A stretch of 64,000 nt of DNA from Telopea speciosissima (taxonomy: Eukaryota > Streptophyta > Magnoliopsida > Proteales > Proteaceae). Below are positions 12,044-23,759 of the stretch, in pieces. Both the position numbers and the translations under genes were made by a program. The notes under the pieces are model-generated. The model saw only the letters and a list, made by a program, of their open reading frames with translations. It was not told the DNA's origin and made no database searches. The stretch is taken from NCBI RefSeq assembly GCF_018873765.1, contig NC_057923.1:58770593-58834592 (forward strand), written 5' to 3'. Position 1 is the stretch's first letter. Every line of letters starts with the position of its first letter.

Positions 12044-12167
12044 TTTTTTTTTTTTTTTTGGGATTGGGAGGGGGTAAGGTACCAGCCAGGAGACTCAAAC
12101 TCGAGACCTCCTGATGAGCATAAGCATGAAGCGCACCACAGCTCACCAACTAAGCTAGGCAGTTGTT
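12044..12167 (-). mobile_element. tRNA-derived SINE
   Basis: On the minus strand a box A-like TAGCTTAGTTGGT and a box B-like GGTCTCGAGTTTGAGTCTCC are followed by a poly-A tail (T run at 12042-12059). Target-site duplications GTTAAAACTT (12034-12043) and GGTAAAACTT (12168-12177) differ at one base. The promoter boxes are those of a pol III tRNA-like gene, but the body does not fold as a tRNA gene. Confidence 0.8.
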
Positions 12168-12734
12168 GGTAAAACTTCCTTTGTTTTAAATACATTTAAA
12201 ACTAACAATCGATTTATAGTTCTATAGCTAATGGCCATAAGATTTGATTATTAATTTTTTCCCCTCAAGGATGGAAGATAGTGTTCAGCACTCTCAGGTT
12301 GTCTTGATTTGTTGATGGGTTTGATTACCAAAAAAAATAAAAAAATGATTTGTTGATGGGTTTCTTCCACTTCCGATAGATTCTTAAAGAAATGTTAAAA
12401 AAAATAAAACAAGTAAAAAAGGGGAAAAAAAGATAATATAATTTACGAGAGAAGGTTATACTAAGTTAATAGAAGATAATGAAGAAATATATTTAATGAA
12501 AAAGAAAGAGACCCACATAGTTAATCAAGAGAGAAACTATAAGAGGAAAAAATATTCTAAGAGTGTGTACTTCCTTTCACCATGATTTACTGATGCCCAC
12601 CTCATTGTCAAGTTTTAGTTTAAAACAATCATGTTAAGTAAGATTATCATTAAAATTTCATAATTTAAGATAATATTTTCTTAAACTAAGTTGTGTCTTT
12701 TAATCATTTCATTTACTTATTAATATTAGGAAAA

Positions 12735-13310
12735 AGTTGAAATATGACCGGTGAGATGAATGTGAGGTTTGGTATGACAAGAATGCATCCACATTGTTTA
12801 CCAAAAACAAAACAAAAAAAATGCACCCACATTAATACATCCATCTCAGTGTCATGCATGTATGTGGCAATGGTGACAAGCTAAATTCAATATAGACAAT
12901 GTCACGACCATTTGAGGCATAGCGTCCAAAGATCCCAAGCATGGAGCCATGGAGGACTTGGCTCCTGTTAATCCGGGTAGCAATGCTGCATGTGCAGCAC
13001 CAGAGATGAGGCGGTGCGCATTTACCACCTTACCCCTGCCCGACTAGAAGTAGGGTCTTATAAGTGCCTCATTCATCAAAGCATTTAGAACTTTATACAA
13101 TCTTAATTTTTCTTATTCTGGTGAATATAAGCCGAAAAATTATAAGTGGCAAATAGAAGAACTATAGATTTAACAATTAGACTCGATGGGAACCATAAAG
13201 AGGTTGTATGCAACTCCTGTTTTTCTTCACCAATGGTTTCACACATGGCTGATATCGAAATTTGATCGATACCGTACCGATGGTGTTGGAACAGGGGAGG
13301 GCAGAATGGT
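12735..13310. repeat. segmental repeat shared with 45310-47780
   Basis: Matches 45310-45887 plus 47509-47780, for example GCAATGGTGACAAGCTA, CAATATAGACAATGTCA and GTAGGGTCTT. This copy has the intact site (GTGAATATAAGCC near 13120-13132) where the other copy carries a 1.6-kb LTR insertion. No gene recognised. Confidence 0.7.
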
Positions 13311-13954
13311 CCAAAAAACTCCGTATCAGTATTTTGAATGATGAAATGGTCCAATTCATCCCGATATGATCTATTTATATTGATATTGGTATTGATATCA
13401 ATGGCGACCGATACCGGTGCGGTTGCCATACACGAAAACCCTAGTTTCAGTAAGTATTCAGATACCATACATTATAAGGGTTCGGATGGATCCTCTGAAT
13501 CAGGTGGATGCTATATCGCCTTTCTACATTCTTTATTGTAAGAGTCTAGAATTGATTATACAGTTAAAGAGAGTAATAATATAGTATTCTAATTTACCAG
13601 TTATTCCTACAAAACCTGATTAATTCAGTTGGTCTAGTTTTGTCATAAATTGTGTATGGCCCCGGCCAATATGGTAAAAACTATTTTCTTTGGGCTCTAT
13701 TGATTGGCATTTTTGTCAATTTGGATCGATTAAGAACTGGGACCGATTAGGAATCAAAACCCAATCATCCCATTATTATCGGTACTGATTCCAATGTTTA
13801 GAATTAAGTAGTTAAGTGGGACGTTTCCAGTCCTGACTCAAAAAAGATGGAGCCAATCAAAACCCGTCCCAATTGATAGTCCTAACATGAACCACAAATT
13901 TTATTGACATCGGAGGAAAGCAAAATCCTATAGTAAAAATCCATTCTTTAATTT
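13311..13954. other. intergenic DNA with degenerate repeats
   Basis: 13250-13450 is rich in GATATC/CGATACC-like words that recur near 15440-15770 and 3240-3470, suggesting a decayed inverted-repeat transposon family. No gene supported. Confidence 0.4.
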
Positions 13955-14131
13955 CCCCCCCCCCCCCCCCCCAATCGTTATCCTCTCCTGTTACTGTACG
14001 GTGTAGTAATGCATCGTGCGGTGGTTGCAGAGACCATGTGCACCATGTGGGGTCTGCTGTGCCACATGGCCTCTGCAGCAACGCACGATGCAGTACTACA
14101 CCATGGAGAGGATAAAAATCCCCCCCCCCCC
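13955..14131. mobile_element. foldback MITE-like repeat flanked by two C-runs
   Basis: Arms of about 60 bases pair with each other: GTTATCCTCTCC (from 13977) with GGAGAGGATAA (to 14115), GTGTAGTAATGCATCGTGCG with CGCACGATGCAGTACTACAC, and CCATGTG with CACATGG around a short centre. C-runs of 18 and 12 bases (13955-13972, 14120-14131) lie on the same strand just outside the arms. Confidence 0.6.
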
Positions 14132-15900
14132 TTTGATATTTAAGTGAAGATGATGATCTTTATTATATCTATAGAAATTAAGAACTCATATATGCAAGCA
14201 CCCATATTATGAAAAAAACACATCAAAAATCTTTGTGAGCAATTTTTTTTTTTTAGTAGAACTCAGTAAGCAAATCCAGACCATAAGAAACCTGAGATAT
14301 GTTGTCTCTATGACATAAGGTAGCTAGCAAGTAAACTATCCATACTAGGTTTTTTTGCAAATACATACAAAACGAAATTGAAAACATGATAGAAGACTCT
14401 TTAACATCTAAGTGACGAGGTTAAATAAATTGAAAAGATTATAAAAGTCTCTCCTTTGTATCAAACTCCATCCATTGCTGATCAATTTTCTGTTCTTTTC
14501 TTTTCTTGGCTTACATACATAGTCTTATTGAAGAGCCCTATTTTCCATTCTTACAACTGATCTTGAACCTGCATATTGAAATCCGCATACTGCACAACCA
14601 CAAAACAGCTCAAGTGAAATCTTGTGATCCAACTTATGCTGCCTTAGTTTGTCAAAACCTTCAGAAGCCCCATCGAAGTTCACATTTTGTTTGATCTGCA
14701 TTCTTGGAATTGATTCTCGATCAAGAATGCATTTCGAAGTGAAAAAAGGTAGAAGAATTGGTGTTTTGAATGATATCCAGACACAAAATCTATTCCAAGA
14801 ATGCATACCAAACATAATCTCAACTTAGATCGTTTTGTTTAAGGGGTCTCATTGGTTGACAATATTAGGCCTGTTGCTTATAATATTCTTTCAATGAAAA
14901 CCTGCTTTTCTAAGAATTATACTATTCATTGCTCTCAATTTGTAATAACACCTATTGCAGTATAACCAAGCATGCTTCAAATTGCATTTTTCTTTTCAAC
15001 TTTAGAGAGTTGATATATGAATAACAAGGAATCATTTAAGTTTTGAAATCAAAGAAAGAGTAAAAGGACACAATTTTATCCCATTCACATTCAAATAGTC
15101 AATAAATATGTCATTCTCGCAAGAATTGCAAATGCCAAGATCATAATTAGCCATTACCATCAAATGCTTTAAAGGCTAACAAGATATAGGTAACAACATT
15201 TTTAAAAGAACCCTATCAAATTAATTGAATCGTAAGGTGGAATATGGAACTCCAGATAAGAGATATGCCTCTAGTTTGAATTTTGCCTTCTTAAGGCCCC
15301 AAAAAAGGTTTGGGATATAGTTAATTATCCAGGAATTGGTACAACCTTCATACAGATTGGGTTCAAGAAAGATTAAAATTGAGACTAAAACTTTTTCAGT
15401 TGCCAACCTATCTATATATGTGAATCACAGTTAAAAAAAAAAAAAAACATCGGATCAGGCGTATCGGTCAATTTATATCGGTACCGGCCCGACACCAATA
15501 CTTGCCCAATCTTGTATCAATATAATGGTTCTAATTATGGGGGAAATTTGTCCAAAAACTAATTTTTTTTTAATAAAAACTGAGAGTAGAACTATCTAAA
15601 TCGGCCCGATATCGTGCGATCTATATTGATATCGATACCTGCCCGATTCTGTAACCAATTCTAATTGGGGTAACCCTATTTAGAAAGTAATTTTTTATTA
15701 AAAATTGAAGGTAAAAACTGTCTGGTTCGGCCCAATACGGCCGATTCGTCTCAGTATCCATTAAATTTCTATATCAGCTTACATTTGCTGCATGATCGAT
15801 AACTTTCTTTTCACCAATTTTTTCATGAGCATTAAACTTCCAAGACAACACAAGAACTACAAAGGTAATAAAGTAAGAATTACCTTCTAATCAGGCGTAT
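14132..15900. other. 3' flank of the receptor kinase pseudogene, no gene seen
   Basis: AT-rich. 14690-14815 shows weak similarity to the Tourist-like MITE family (ends ACCAAACATAA), and 15440-15770 has TATCGGTACCGG-type degenerate repeats. No coding signal was recognised. Confidence 0.4.
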
Positions 15901-15911
15901 TTCCTCTGTAA

Positions 15912-18900
15912 TTATAGAGCTTCAAGAAAATTTCCCTTGATTAAACGTAGTTCCCTCACAACATCTTTCATGTTCAAACGTTCTCTTGGCGATTCCATGG
16001 AACATTGGAGTGCAATTTCAATTATTGAAGCCATGCAATCTTGCAATTTATTTGTCCTATGACTAGGACCATCAGTTTTGTTGATAGCTTCATCTTCACT
16101 TTCTTCACTGTGTTCTTCCTTGGGTAGGAGTATTGGATCAAAAATTTGCATCACGTGTACAGGTAAAGCTGCCTTTGCAAAGTTACGGAGATTCAAGTCA
16201 TCGGAAAACATCTGATCTGTTGGCCTTTTTCCTATGAACATCTCTAATAAAAGGATCCCATAGCTGAATATGTCCCCTTGTATAGTTGCCTTTCCACCCA
16301 TGCCATATTCTGAAATTTACAAACCCATTTTTTTAGTATAAAAATAAGTGATTTGCATATTGTTCATATAATACAATAAATTACAATATTTTTTTTTCCG
16401 GTAATAAATCTCATATATTGAAATTGTGAACAATATATTCAAAAGTAGCAAATTATAAGGTCATTTTTCACCTTAGGAACCATGATTCTTTTCATTATAT
16501 TAATAGGAATCCAATCTAAATTTGCTCGAATTAGATACCTGGTCCAATGCATTCATAGTATAATCAATTCTTAATTCAAGTGATTAGGTGAAAAACCATG
16601 ATCAATTCTAATTATGATAGAAAAGTATGTTGGTATACTAAATCAACTATCCAGAACAGGATCTGGATATCCAATAATATTTAGAATAAATACTAAGCCT
16701 GGTACACATGACCTTTAGATCTAACCTTTTTCTAAATCATCATTTTGGCCATGTTTAACATTGTACAACAAAATTTTGATTAGAATAGATAGCAACAACT
16801 TTGTAAAGGGCATTTAGATCTACAAAATCAAAATTTAATATATTGATAACTCAAAATAAAATTGTATAGTTTATTTGTAATTACCTGGAGCAGCATATCC
16901 AATAGATCCTTTTATCCCGATGGTACTAGTTTGTGCCTGGGATGAATTGTCGTCAGGTTCTACAAGTAGCCTTGCCAAACCAAAATCACTAATATGTGCA
17001 GTCATATCATTGTCGAATAGAATATTGCTTGGCTTCAAGTCACAATGAACAATTGGCACATAACAGTCGTAATGAAGGTAATCCAATGCAAAAGCCACAT
17101 CAATTGCGATGTTGAGTCTTTGAAGAAGGCCTAAACTCCTTGAATGATTATTTGCCTGCATTGGCAGATGCAACCAATCATCTAGACTCCCATTGGGCAT
17201 GAACTCATAAACAAGTGCTTTGAAATCTTTGCCTTCTAAATCAAGACTTGAACAGGAAGTTAAGATCTTGACAAGATTTCGATGCCGAATGTTTCTTAGT
17301 GCTTTACATTCAGCCATAAAGCTCTTGTAAACTCTTGGATTTTGATGGTTGAGTACCTTGACTGCGACAATTGTTTCATGCTGATCAATAATCCCTTTGT
17401 ACTATACAGAGCCAAAACTACCAGAACCTATGAAATTAGCTGAAGAAAATCCTCCAGTAGCATTGAAGAGCTCTTTGTAAGAAAGCTTTAAGATCCAATC
17501 ACCGATTAATGGTGTGGATGATGGTTTATTTTTTTTATTTTCTTTTCCAACAAAGAGTAAGAAAGGAAGATATCAAAAGAAAACCAACAACCATACCGAT
17601 TATTGTCAGAACTATTCTAAAAGCCTTGGACTTTTCTCGTTCGGCAGATCCATGGTTTTTGCATGTGGGCATATGTAACTCTGCAATTCCCCCACAAAGC
17701 TTATCATTTCCATTCACTAAAATTGCACTTGCATTTCCAAAGATTCCTTTTGTTGGTACCTCCCCCTTAAGATTATTGATGAATAAATTCAAACTTTGCA
17801 ACACTGAAAGTTTCTCTAGATCTTGTGGGATTTGTCCCGACAAGTTGTTATGTGAGAGATCTAAATCTTGAAGCCCCTTCAAAAGAGTCAAAGATTGAGG
17901 AATGGTTCCTTCAAACAAATTACCACCCATATAAAGATGTTCCAAACTATTACAGTCACCAACAGAGGAGGGAATTTCTCCAGACAGTTTATTATTGGAG
18001 ATATCTATTGTAGAAAGACTCTTCAAGTTTCCAATTTCAATTGGTAGGGAACTGACCAAAGAATTAGAAGATAAGTCAAGAGATATTGATAAGGAGGAAA
18101 TAAGAAAGAGTTGCTTAGGTATTGGGCCTTGGAGGTTATTGTGACTAAGGTTTAGGTACTGTAACCGTTGACAATTCCCAATGCTAGTAGGAATGCTTGC
18201 ATTCAAGTTGTTGCCTTCTAAGTGGAGTTCATACAAAAAAGTGAGATTGCCTATAGATGAAGGTATCTGTCCAGAAAGTCTATTTCCACCCAACAATAAT
18301 CTTTGAAGCTTTGGAAGTTTCCCGATAACAGAAGGAATATTACTTTCCAAAAAATTCTCACCCAAGCTCAAATCGGTCAAGTTGATGAGATTCTCAATCC
18401 CAGTAGGAATGATTCCAGATATTTGATTCCCTCCCAAATGAAGTATCGAGAGCTGTGTTGAGAGATTGGCTTTAAAGTTGGGAAGGGGACCCTTAAAACA
18501 ATTAATTTGTAGGGCCAAAAACCTCAGATGTGTACAATTCACCAATGATTTTAAGAAATCAAAATCATCAGATTTCCCTGTTCCACATTGATTTCCAGCA
18601 ATACTGAATACTTGAAGGTTTTGAAGATTTCCTAAGTTGTTAGGGACTGGTCCAATAAAATTGTTATCCCCGAGATCAACTATTTCGAGTTTTGAAAAAT
18701 TGGATATGGAATTTGGAATGCTTCCTGAGAAAAAGTTAATTCCAAGTAATAGTTTAATGAGATTTGGAAGAGTGAGGCCTATGTCTGGTGGAAGGCTCCC
18801 ATGCAGTTGGTTTCGGTAGAAAGAAATAACTTCAAGAGATGAGAGACTATGTAGTGAGACAGGGAACATACCAGATAGCTTGTTTTGACCAAGTGATAGA

Positions 18901-19431
18901 AAGTTTAGGTTTGTTAGCTGACCAAAGGATTCTGGAATGCTCCCCTGCAGTTCATTTCCATTCAAAGAGATGACTCGGAGGGAGGAAATGTTTCCAAAAG
19001 AAGCTGGTATTTCTCCTATTAAGCCATTGTCATTAATAGAAATTATCTCTAGCTTTGACAAAGACGTAAATAGTTCAACCGGAATCTTCCTGACGAGATT
19101 GTTAAAGGAGAAGTGAATTTCTCTTAGACGAGTGCAATTGGCCAACCTGGTAGGAATTTCTCCTTCGAGAGTATTGTTATGAAAGGAAATCCAAGCTGAT
19201 AACCCTTTGTTGATGACGATGGCCGCATGTGATCCCTACCCAGTTGCAGAAATGGATGGAATCGTTCCAAGAACTCAGTGCTCCATACAAATCATCAATT
19301 ATTTGTTTCTTAAACTCCAGCAAAGCAAGTCGATCATTTGTACCATCAGGGGTGACTGATTCTAGCAGCCTCAATGAGCTCCCAGCAAAGAGGAAAATAT
19401 TGAAAACTAGAATAAGCTGATGAAGAGCCAT
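15912..19431 (-). pseudogene. LRR-XII receptor-like kinase pseudogene (FLS2/EFR/Xa21 subfamily)
   Basis: Order on the minus strand: signal peptide from the ATG at 19431 (MALHQLILVF), N-terminal cap with FCNWVGITC, about 20 LRRs (19145 down to ~17700), a membrane helix (IVLTIIGMVVGFLLISSFLT, ~17570-17630), a juxtamembrane region, and a non-RD kinase with VHCDLKPSNILFD and DFGLAR. Exons 19431-16885 and 16309-15912 join in phase at GYAAP|EYG across a 575-bp intron, the classic intron position of this subfamily. Three lesions are visible: a frame-breaking deletion of about 140 bp at ~19185 relative to the 1394-2698 copy, a frameshift in the A-rich stretch at ~17535, and an in-frame TAG inside the glycine loop (FGSV-stop-YKG, ~17402). 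Intact members act as plasma-membrane immune receptors; this copy should not make one. Confidence 0.88.
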
Positions 19432-19640
19432 CAAAGATGATTTAGAATCAAATTTTGGGAAGCAAATGCAGAAGAAACCATGCAATTTTGAGTTGTGGAT
19501 AACTAGGGTATAGCTATATATTCTCCTAACAAAAGGAAAGTGCTAAGCAACAACCGTAATATTGCACCAAACACTAGACCTTAGAAGTCAAAGTCTTTCC
19601 TGTTATTTCTTAGACAATTTGTTTCATGGTAAATACATGA
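19432..19640 (-). promoter_or_regulatory. putative promoter region of the receptor kinase pseudogene
   Basis: A TATATAGC box lies on the minus strand at about 19512-19520, roughly 85 bases upstream of the ATG. The region at 19540-19610 is one of five copies of the AGTGCTAAGCAACAAC / TTAGAAGTCAAAGTCTT segment seen in this window. Confidence 0.45.
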
Positions 19641-19914
19641 GGTCGGTGTCTATGGCGTATTGTGATATGGTTTTCCATTGGTAATTATAACTTAATTGTA
19701 GTCAATCAATGAATTCAAACATTTCATGACTTTCGTTACAAAGGACAAGGTGGCTCCAAATTTCAAATGCTGATTTGATGTCCTTTAGATATTTGAAAAT
19801 TCTAGTCCCCCAAGGTATGCCAAAATCTATAATTGAAATCTGTTGGTTTCCACCCTACACATTGATGGCAGTTTGCTAAGGTAATTTCCAATGCTAAGGT
19901 AATTTCCTCTTTTA

Positions 19915-20240
19915 GATCATACCTTGGTGTTACGATCAACTTTGTCACGGAGTTTAGTGGACTACTATTGGGGTTAAATCCGGCTAGAGATCTTTGCCTT
20001 CCAAAGGTTTGGATCGAGTGCGACTCAATCGTGGTGGTGATATCATGATTTCGAAGATGATGATTATGTGGTTTGTCCAACAACAGTGGTTTGGGTTATA
20101 AGAGTGTTTTGGGGAGATTGAATGGAAAATTACCCATTGCTTTCATGAAGCTAACTTGATAGCAGATTTTCTTGTAAAGTTGGTTACCAAATTTGAAGTT
20201 TCTACTCTTATCAATTCCTATCTTGCATCGGTTAAGGAGG
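19915..20240 (+). pseudogene. RNase H-like fragment of a non-LTR retroelement
   Basis: Shifting plus-strand frames give TEFSGLLLGLNPARDLCLPK then VWIECDSIVVV and, after a frame change, sequence like WFGYKSVLGRLNGK and HEANLIADFLVKLV. This is the RVT_3 RNase H arrangement found at the end of L1-type ORF2 or as gene-like copies. It has several frame breaks and no flanking domains. Confidence 0.6.
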
Positions 20241-21191
20241 ACCTCAGGTTTGAGGCTCAGGTGGCACTAGCTTGCTATTGTGGGTTTTCCTCGTGCTCGT
20301 TTGTCTGCTAACTAATCTCATGTTGATGGCAATGTTGTAAGTGAGGTTTTTTATTTTACAGTTTTGTGTAGTGTTTCTAGGGTTTCCCAACTCTTCCCTT
20401 TGTACGCTTCATTCTTTATTTGAAGGAAAATTATGTACCCCTCCCCTATATTTTGACTTAATTACACCTTCCTTTTCTGTATTTTTTTTAATTACACTTT
20501 GACCCCCTCTGGCTGACGGTATTAACATTCTGTTAGTTATTGGTTGGAAAAGACTGTTTTATCCTTGTACTAAAACATCAGAAATGAAATTACACATCTA
20601 CCCTTATTTAATCTTCAACCTAAAAAACCCATTTCTTTCCTCCTCCACCGCCAGCACCACCACCACCACCACCGCCACCATTGCCGCCGCATCCTCCACC
20701 GCCTCCTTCAGAATTTCTCCATCTGTTCTATAATTCTATTACAAACAGTTGGATTTCAGAGAAAAGAAAGATTGTTTCTTCCTTTCTTCTCTTACAGAGA
20801 GTTTTTCTCTCCGTGGATTCCAGAGAAAGAAACTCTACCAACCATCGAAGGAGGGTTCTAAGAAAGGTATTTTACTGTCAAAATATGGGATGACTCTGAT
20901 GATCTGGAGATTCAAGATCTTAAAGTCTGCTGCAATAAAACACCAGAACAGTAGAGCCGCAGGCTAGAAATTGCATTTTGAAGGAACAGCTTTGATGGAT
21001 CTCGATAGCCCAATCTTCAGCAGATCAACAGCAACTCAGCAGTGGAGAAACAAAGCTTCGACACCTCTCTGATCACTTGGTTATTACAGAGAAACAAAAT
21101 AGAAATCAATAATAATCGATGGAGAGGAAGAATAGGAAGAAAATTGGGGGGGTCCCAACGTTTGGGCGTCCCAGAATCATCAATAGCACCT

Positions 21192-21690
21192 CTATATGAA
21201 GAGAAGAAACCTCCATTCAAAGCGAAAGAACCTGAAGATGAGGTTTAATTCATCATCGATTTGGAATTGACATTTTCCCTCTTCTATTGCCCTTTCTTTC
21301 CTCAAATTTCCATTTCTCTGGATCAATCCATCCCTTTCTTTCCCTTTCCTTCTCTCTTTCCTTTTAGATTTGTGACCATTTTTCTCTAACCCCAAACATC
21401 TCCTACCGATCATCCGGGGAACCTTCACTAATGCAAGCGCCAAGAAGCTCACCACTGCACAAGGGCAACAGCAGATGGCTACACAGTCCGCCATGAAACT
21501 GGCAGTGCACGATCTGCAGTACTTTCCAAAACACTTGATCACATCTCCAGCCCCATCATCGACCAGATGACGATCCCTCGTAGCTCCGCCATTCGATCCT
21601 TCAATGCTCCGGTTCTTACGTGAAAACCGATCTGGGTTTTCTTCATCTCAAGCCCAACCATGATCACTGCCTGAAGCTAATTGAAATCCT
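21192..21690 (-). pseudogene. captured fragment of a plant Cys-rich CCCPCAVV-type protein gene
   Basis: The minus-strand frame reads GGATRDRHLVDDGAGD, then CFGKYCRSCTASFMADCVAI and CCCPCAVVSFLALALVKVP, then a basic tail rich in Arg/Lys. This resembles a family of small plant proteins of unknown function with an SCTAxxxADCVAxCCCPCAV core and a short hydrophobic stretch. An in-frame stop lies upstream at about 21637, and no start or promoter is visible. It sits inside a long-TIR element, which suggests capture. I recognise the family from the motif only. Confidence 0.6.
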
Positions 21691-22184
21691 AACTTAAAAG
21701 ATTAAAAGAAAATGAATGCAAAATACCCAAAAAAGTTTGATTCAATGTCAAAATCAGAGGTTGAACGAGCAGGGTGGGGGCGAAGTTGCAGGAAAGGGGT
21801 TGGACGAGGAGGAAGAAGAACAAGGGTAAAAGAGTCTATTCACATGGAATAAAAGGGTCATCTCACAACGACTCAAGGTTAGTTCGAGGACTATGAAAAA
21901 TCTTAGAGAAATTTACACATACCATCCTTGAGGTTTGATGAAAGGATATTTTCACCCCCAGTTTTGGAAAATTCTACATACCTCCTTGAGGTTTGCAAAC
22001 GGTAACAAATAAGTCCATTCCATCAGTTCATGACTAACACTGTTAAAAATTAGACTTGAACTGACGGAATTGCCCTTCTAAGAAGAATCAGAATAAAATA
22101 AAAATAAAAACCAAAAGCTCAATTCATCTTCCCCAAACCTGCGACTTCGTCGGAAAATCCCTCCATGCTTGACCTTAAAAATTA

Positions 22185-22617
22185 GACGATATTTTAGGCC
22201 AGCAAGAGTGCTTCCGTATGTTTTAAAAAGCTCAACTCGAAGATTTGACGCTTTATCCTCTGTAAATCCACATTTTTCACAAGAAATCCTGTAGAAAAGG
22301 AAATAAAATTGATTAACATAGTCAGATTTCAAAACTCATATTCTTGCAACAATGCAACTTTAATTCAATTCACAATTTTAATTTACCCCTTACTTACCTT
22401 CAGTGTTTCTCTTGCATGCTTCAACAATTCCAATCTTTGAAGAGTATAAAGTATCATCAAGGTCTGTTATACACAGTTCCAAAATATACAATCAACTGTA
22501 AGAGAGAGAATACAAAGGGAAACGAAAGAAAATGAAGAGACAGAGAAAGAGTTACCGAAAAGGAGGCAGTCGAAGGGAGAGCCGGAGTCCCAAGCAGATT
22601 TACTGCAAAAATCCATA
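22185..22617 (-). pseudogene. captured exons 1-3 of a HAD-superfamily pyrimidine 5'-nucleotidase-like gene
   Basis: Exon 1 (22617-22556) begins MDFCSKSAWDSGSPFDCLLF; exon 2 (22463-22398) gives the HAD nucleophile motif DLDDTLYSSKIGIVEAC; exon 3 (from ~22290) gives EKCGFTEDKASNLRVELFKT then YGSTLAGLK. Splice sites survive (CG|GTAAC, AACAG|AC, GAAG|GTAAGT, CTACAG|GA). The spliced order matches plant SDT1/PHM8-like nucleotidases. Exon 1 has one base too many to keep frame into exon 2, and exon 3 has a further break just after its acceptor, so it is non-functional. The similarity ends at ~22187, where the TIR starts. Confidence 0.8.
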
Positions 22618-22789
22618 ATGATGATCGATCGATGAAGACGAGAGAAGAAGAGAAAGAGAAAATTAAAATCGAAACTTAAAAATCTATGAAGGAAGCTGGA
22701 GGAGATTTCTACTAATGGAAGCTGGAGGAGATAAATACGGATATATATAGGCTTGACGGAGAGAGGCGCTAGCCTCTTGTTGAAGCGGC

Positions 22790-23020
22790 TGTTAAGGTAA
22801 CTAATTCAGAAGCTTATTTGGAAAATTGCATTTTATCTATAAAAATTTCTTCGATTTCCTGCGTCAATTCATGTTTCCCTGAATTTGATTAATGGATTTG
22901 CAGGAGGGATTTTGGTACCACCATGCTGAGCCGAAATACTTAATGCTGGTTCATTGGATACCTGAAACTCGTAATACTCTTCCTGCAAATGTTATGCACA
23001 GGAAAAATAGTTGGAGATGT
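22790..23020 (+). other. possible second captured exon-intron fragment, unrecognised
   Basis: AAG|GTAACT at about 22797 and TTGCAG|GAGG at about 22910 look like a plant intron, followed by an open segment reading EGFWYHHAEPKYLMLVHW. It lies between the nucleotidase leader and the right TIR. I do not recognise the protein. Confidence 0.3.
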
Positions 23021-23479
23021 TTAAGGTCAAGCATGAAGGGATTTTCGGACGAAGTCGCAGGTTTGGGGAAGATGAATTACAGCTTTTGTTTTTTTATTTT
23101 ATTTTTATTTTTGTTTTTAATTCTTCTTAGAAGGGCAATTCCATCCGTTCAAGTCTAATTTTTAACAGTGTTAGTCACGAACTGACGAAATGGACTTATT
23201 TGTTACCGTTTGCAACTCTCATAGGGGGTAGGTAGAATTTTCCAAAATTGGGGGCTAAAAATATCCTTACGTCAAACCTCAGGGGTGGTATGTGTAAATT
23301 TTCCAAAATCTTATTATGTCATGTCCACATTTAACAGACGGACACTAACGACAAGAAAGGAATTAGTAATTTCATTGAAAACTACTGGAAAATTATATGT
23401 AATTGGGCAAAATCAAGGGGAGGAAGGTGTGATTAGGACAAACTATAGGGGAGGGTTACGAAATTTTCCCTTATTTTTA

Positions 23480-23759
23480 ATGTACATGACCTTTTAGTGT
23501 ATAAACAAATTCCAAACTATCTTTAATCCAATCAAAAGTTCAAAACCCACTCACAATCATAATGTAGCATAATAATGCATATCCACCTCATGTTTTTTCT
23601 AGAATTACTATAAGCATACATTTACCAAAAAAAAAAAAAATAACTACTATAAGCATAAGAAGTAACATTAGGATCTTAATTACAAAATTCTCTAATGTTT
23701 GTTTATTTTCAATTAAAATCCACACATATATTTACCAAAAAATAGCTACACATATGGAA
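23480..23759. other. AT-rich spacer, nothing recognised
   Basis: Contains short A runs and an ATTTACCAAAAAA motif; no gene or clear repeat. Confidence 0.35.

Larger units (their letters stand above)
21897..23313. mobile_element. Pack-MULE-like element with ~270-bp inverted repeats and an exact 9-bp duplication
   Basis: The element is 21906-23304 (1399 bp). TIRs at 21906-22177 and 23022-23304 are close to 90% identical by eye and begin GAGAAATTTACACATACCA and GGAAAATTTACACATACCA. Flanks are exact AAAATCTTA at 21897-21905 and 23305-23313. Nine-bp duplication plus long TIRs is typical of Mutator-like elements. No transposase. The interior holds gene fragments, so it fits the Pack-MULE description. 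It is inserted into the element 20425-23470. Confidence 0.9.
20425..23470. mobile_element. long-TIR Mutator-like element carrying a captured gene fragment, itself interrupted
   Basis: Left end GGAAAATTATGTACCCCTCC and the reverse complement of the right end GGGAAAATTTCGTAACCCTC are the same terminal repeat and continue similar for over 45 bases (CCCTATA...TAATTACACCTTCC). Flanks TTATTTGAA (20416-20424) and TTATTTTTA (23471-23479) agree at 7 of 9 bases, a MULE-sized duplication. Without the inserted element at 21906-23304 it is about 1.64 kb. No transposase is seen. The element at 26614-27947 belongs to the same family. Confidence 0.8.

Noticed and set aside
12044-12167. tRNA gene candidate (box A and box B)
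   Set aside because: No cloverleaf, and it has a poly-A tail and target duplications, so it is a SINE.
14690-14815. Possible Tourist-like MITE
   Set aside because: Only the right end ACCAAACATAA and a few internal words match; no paired left end or TTA duplication.
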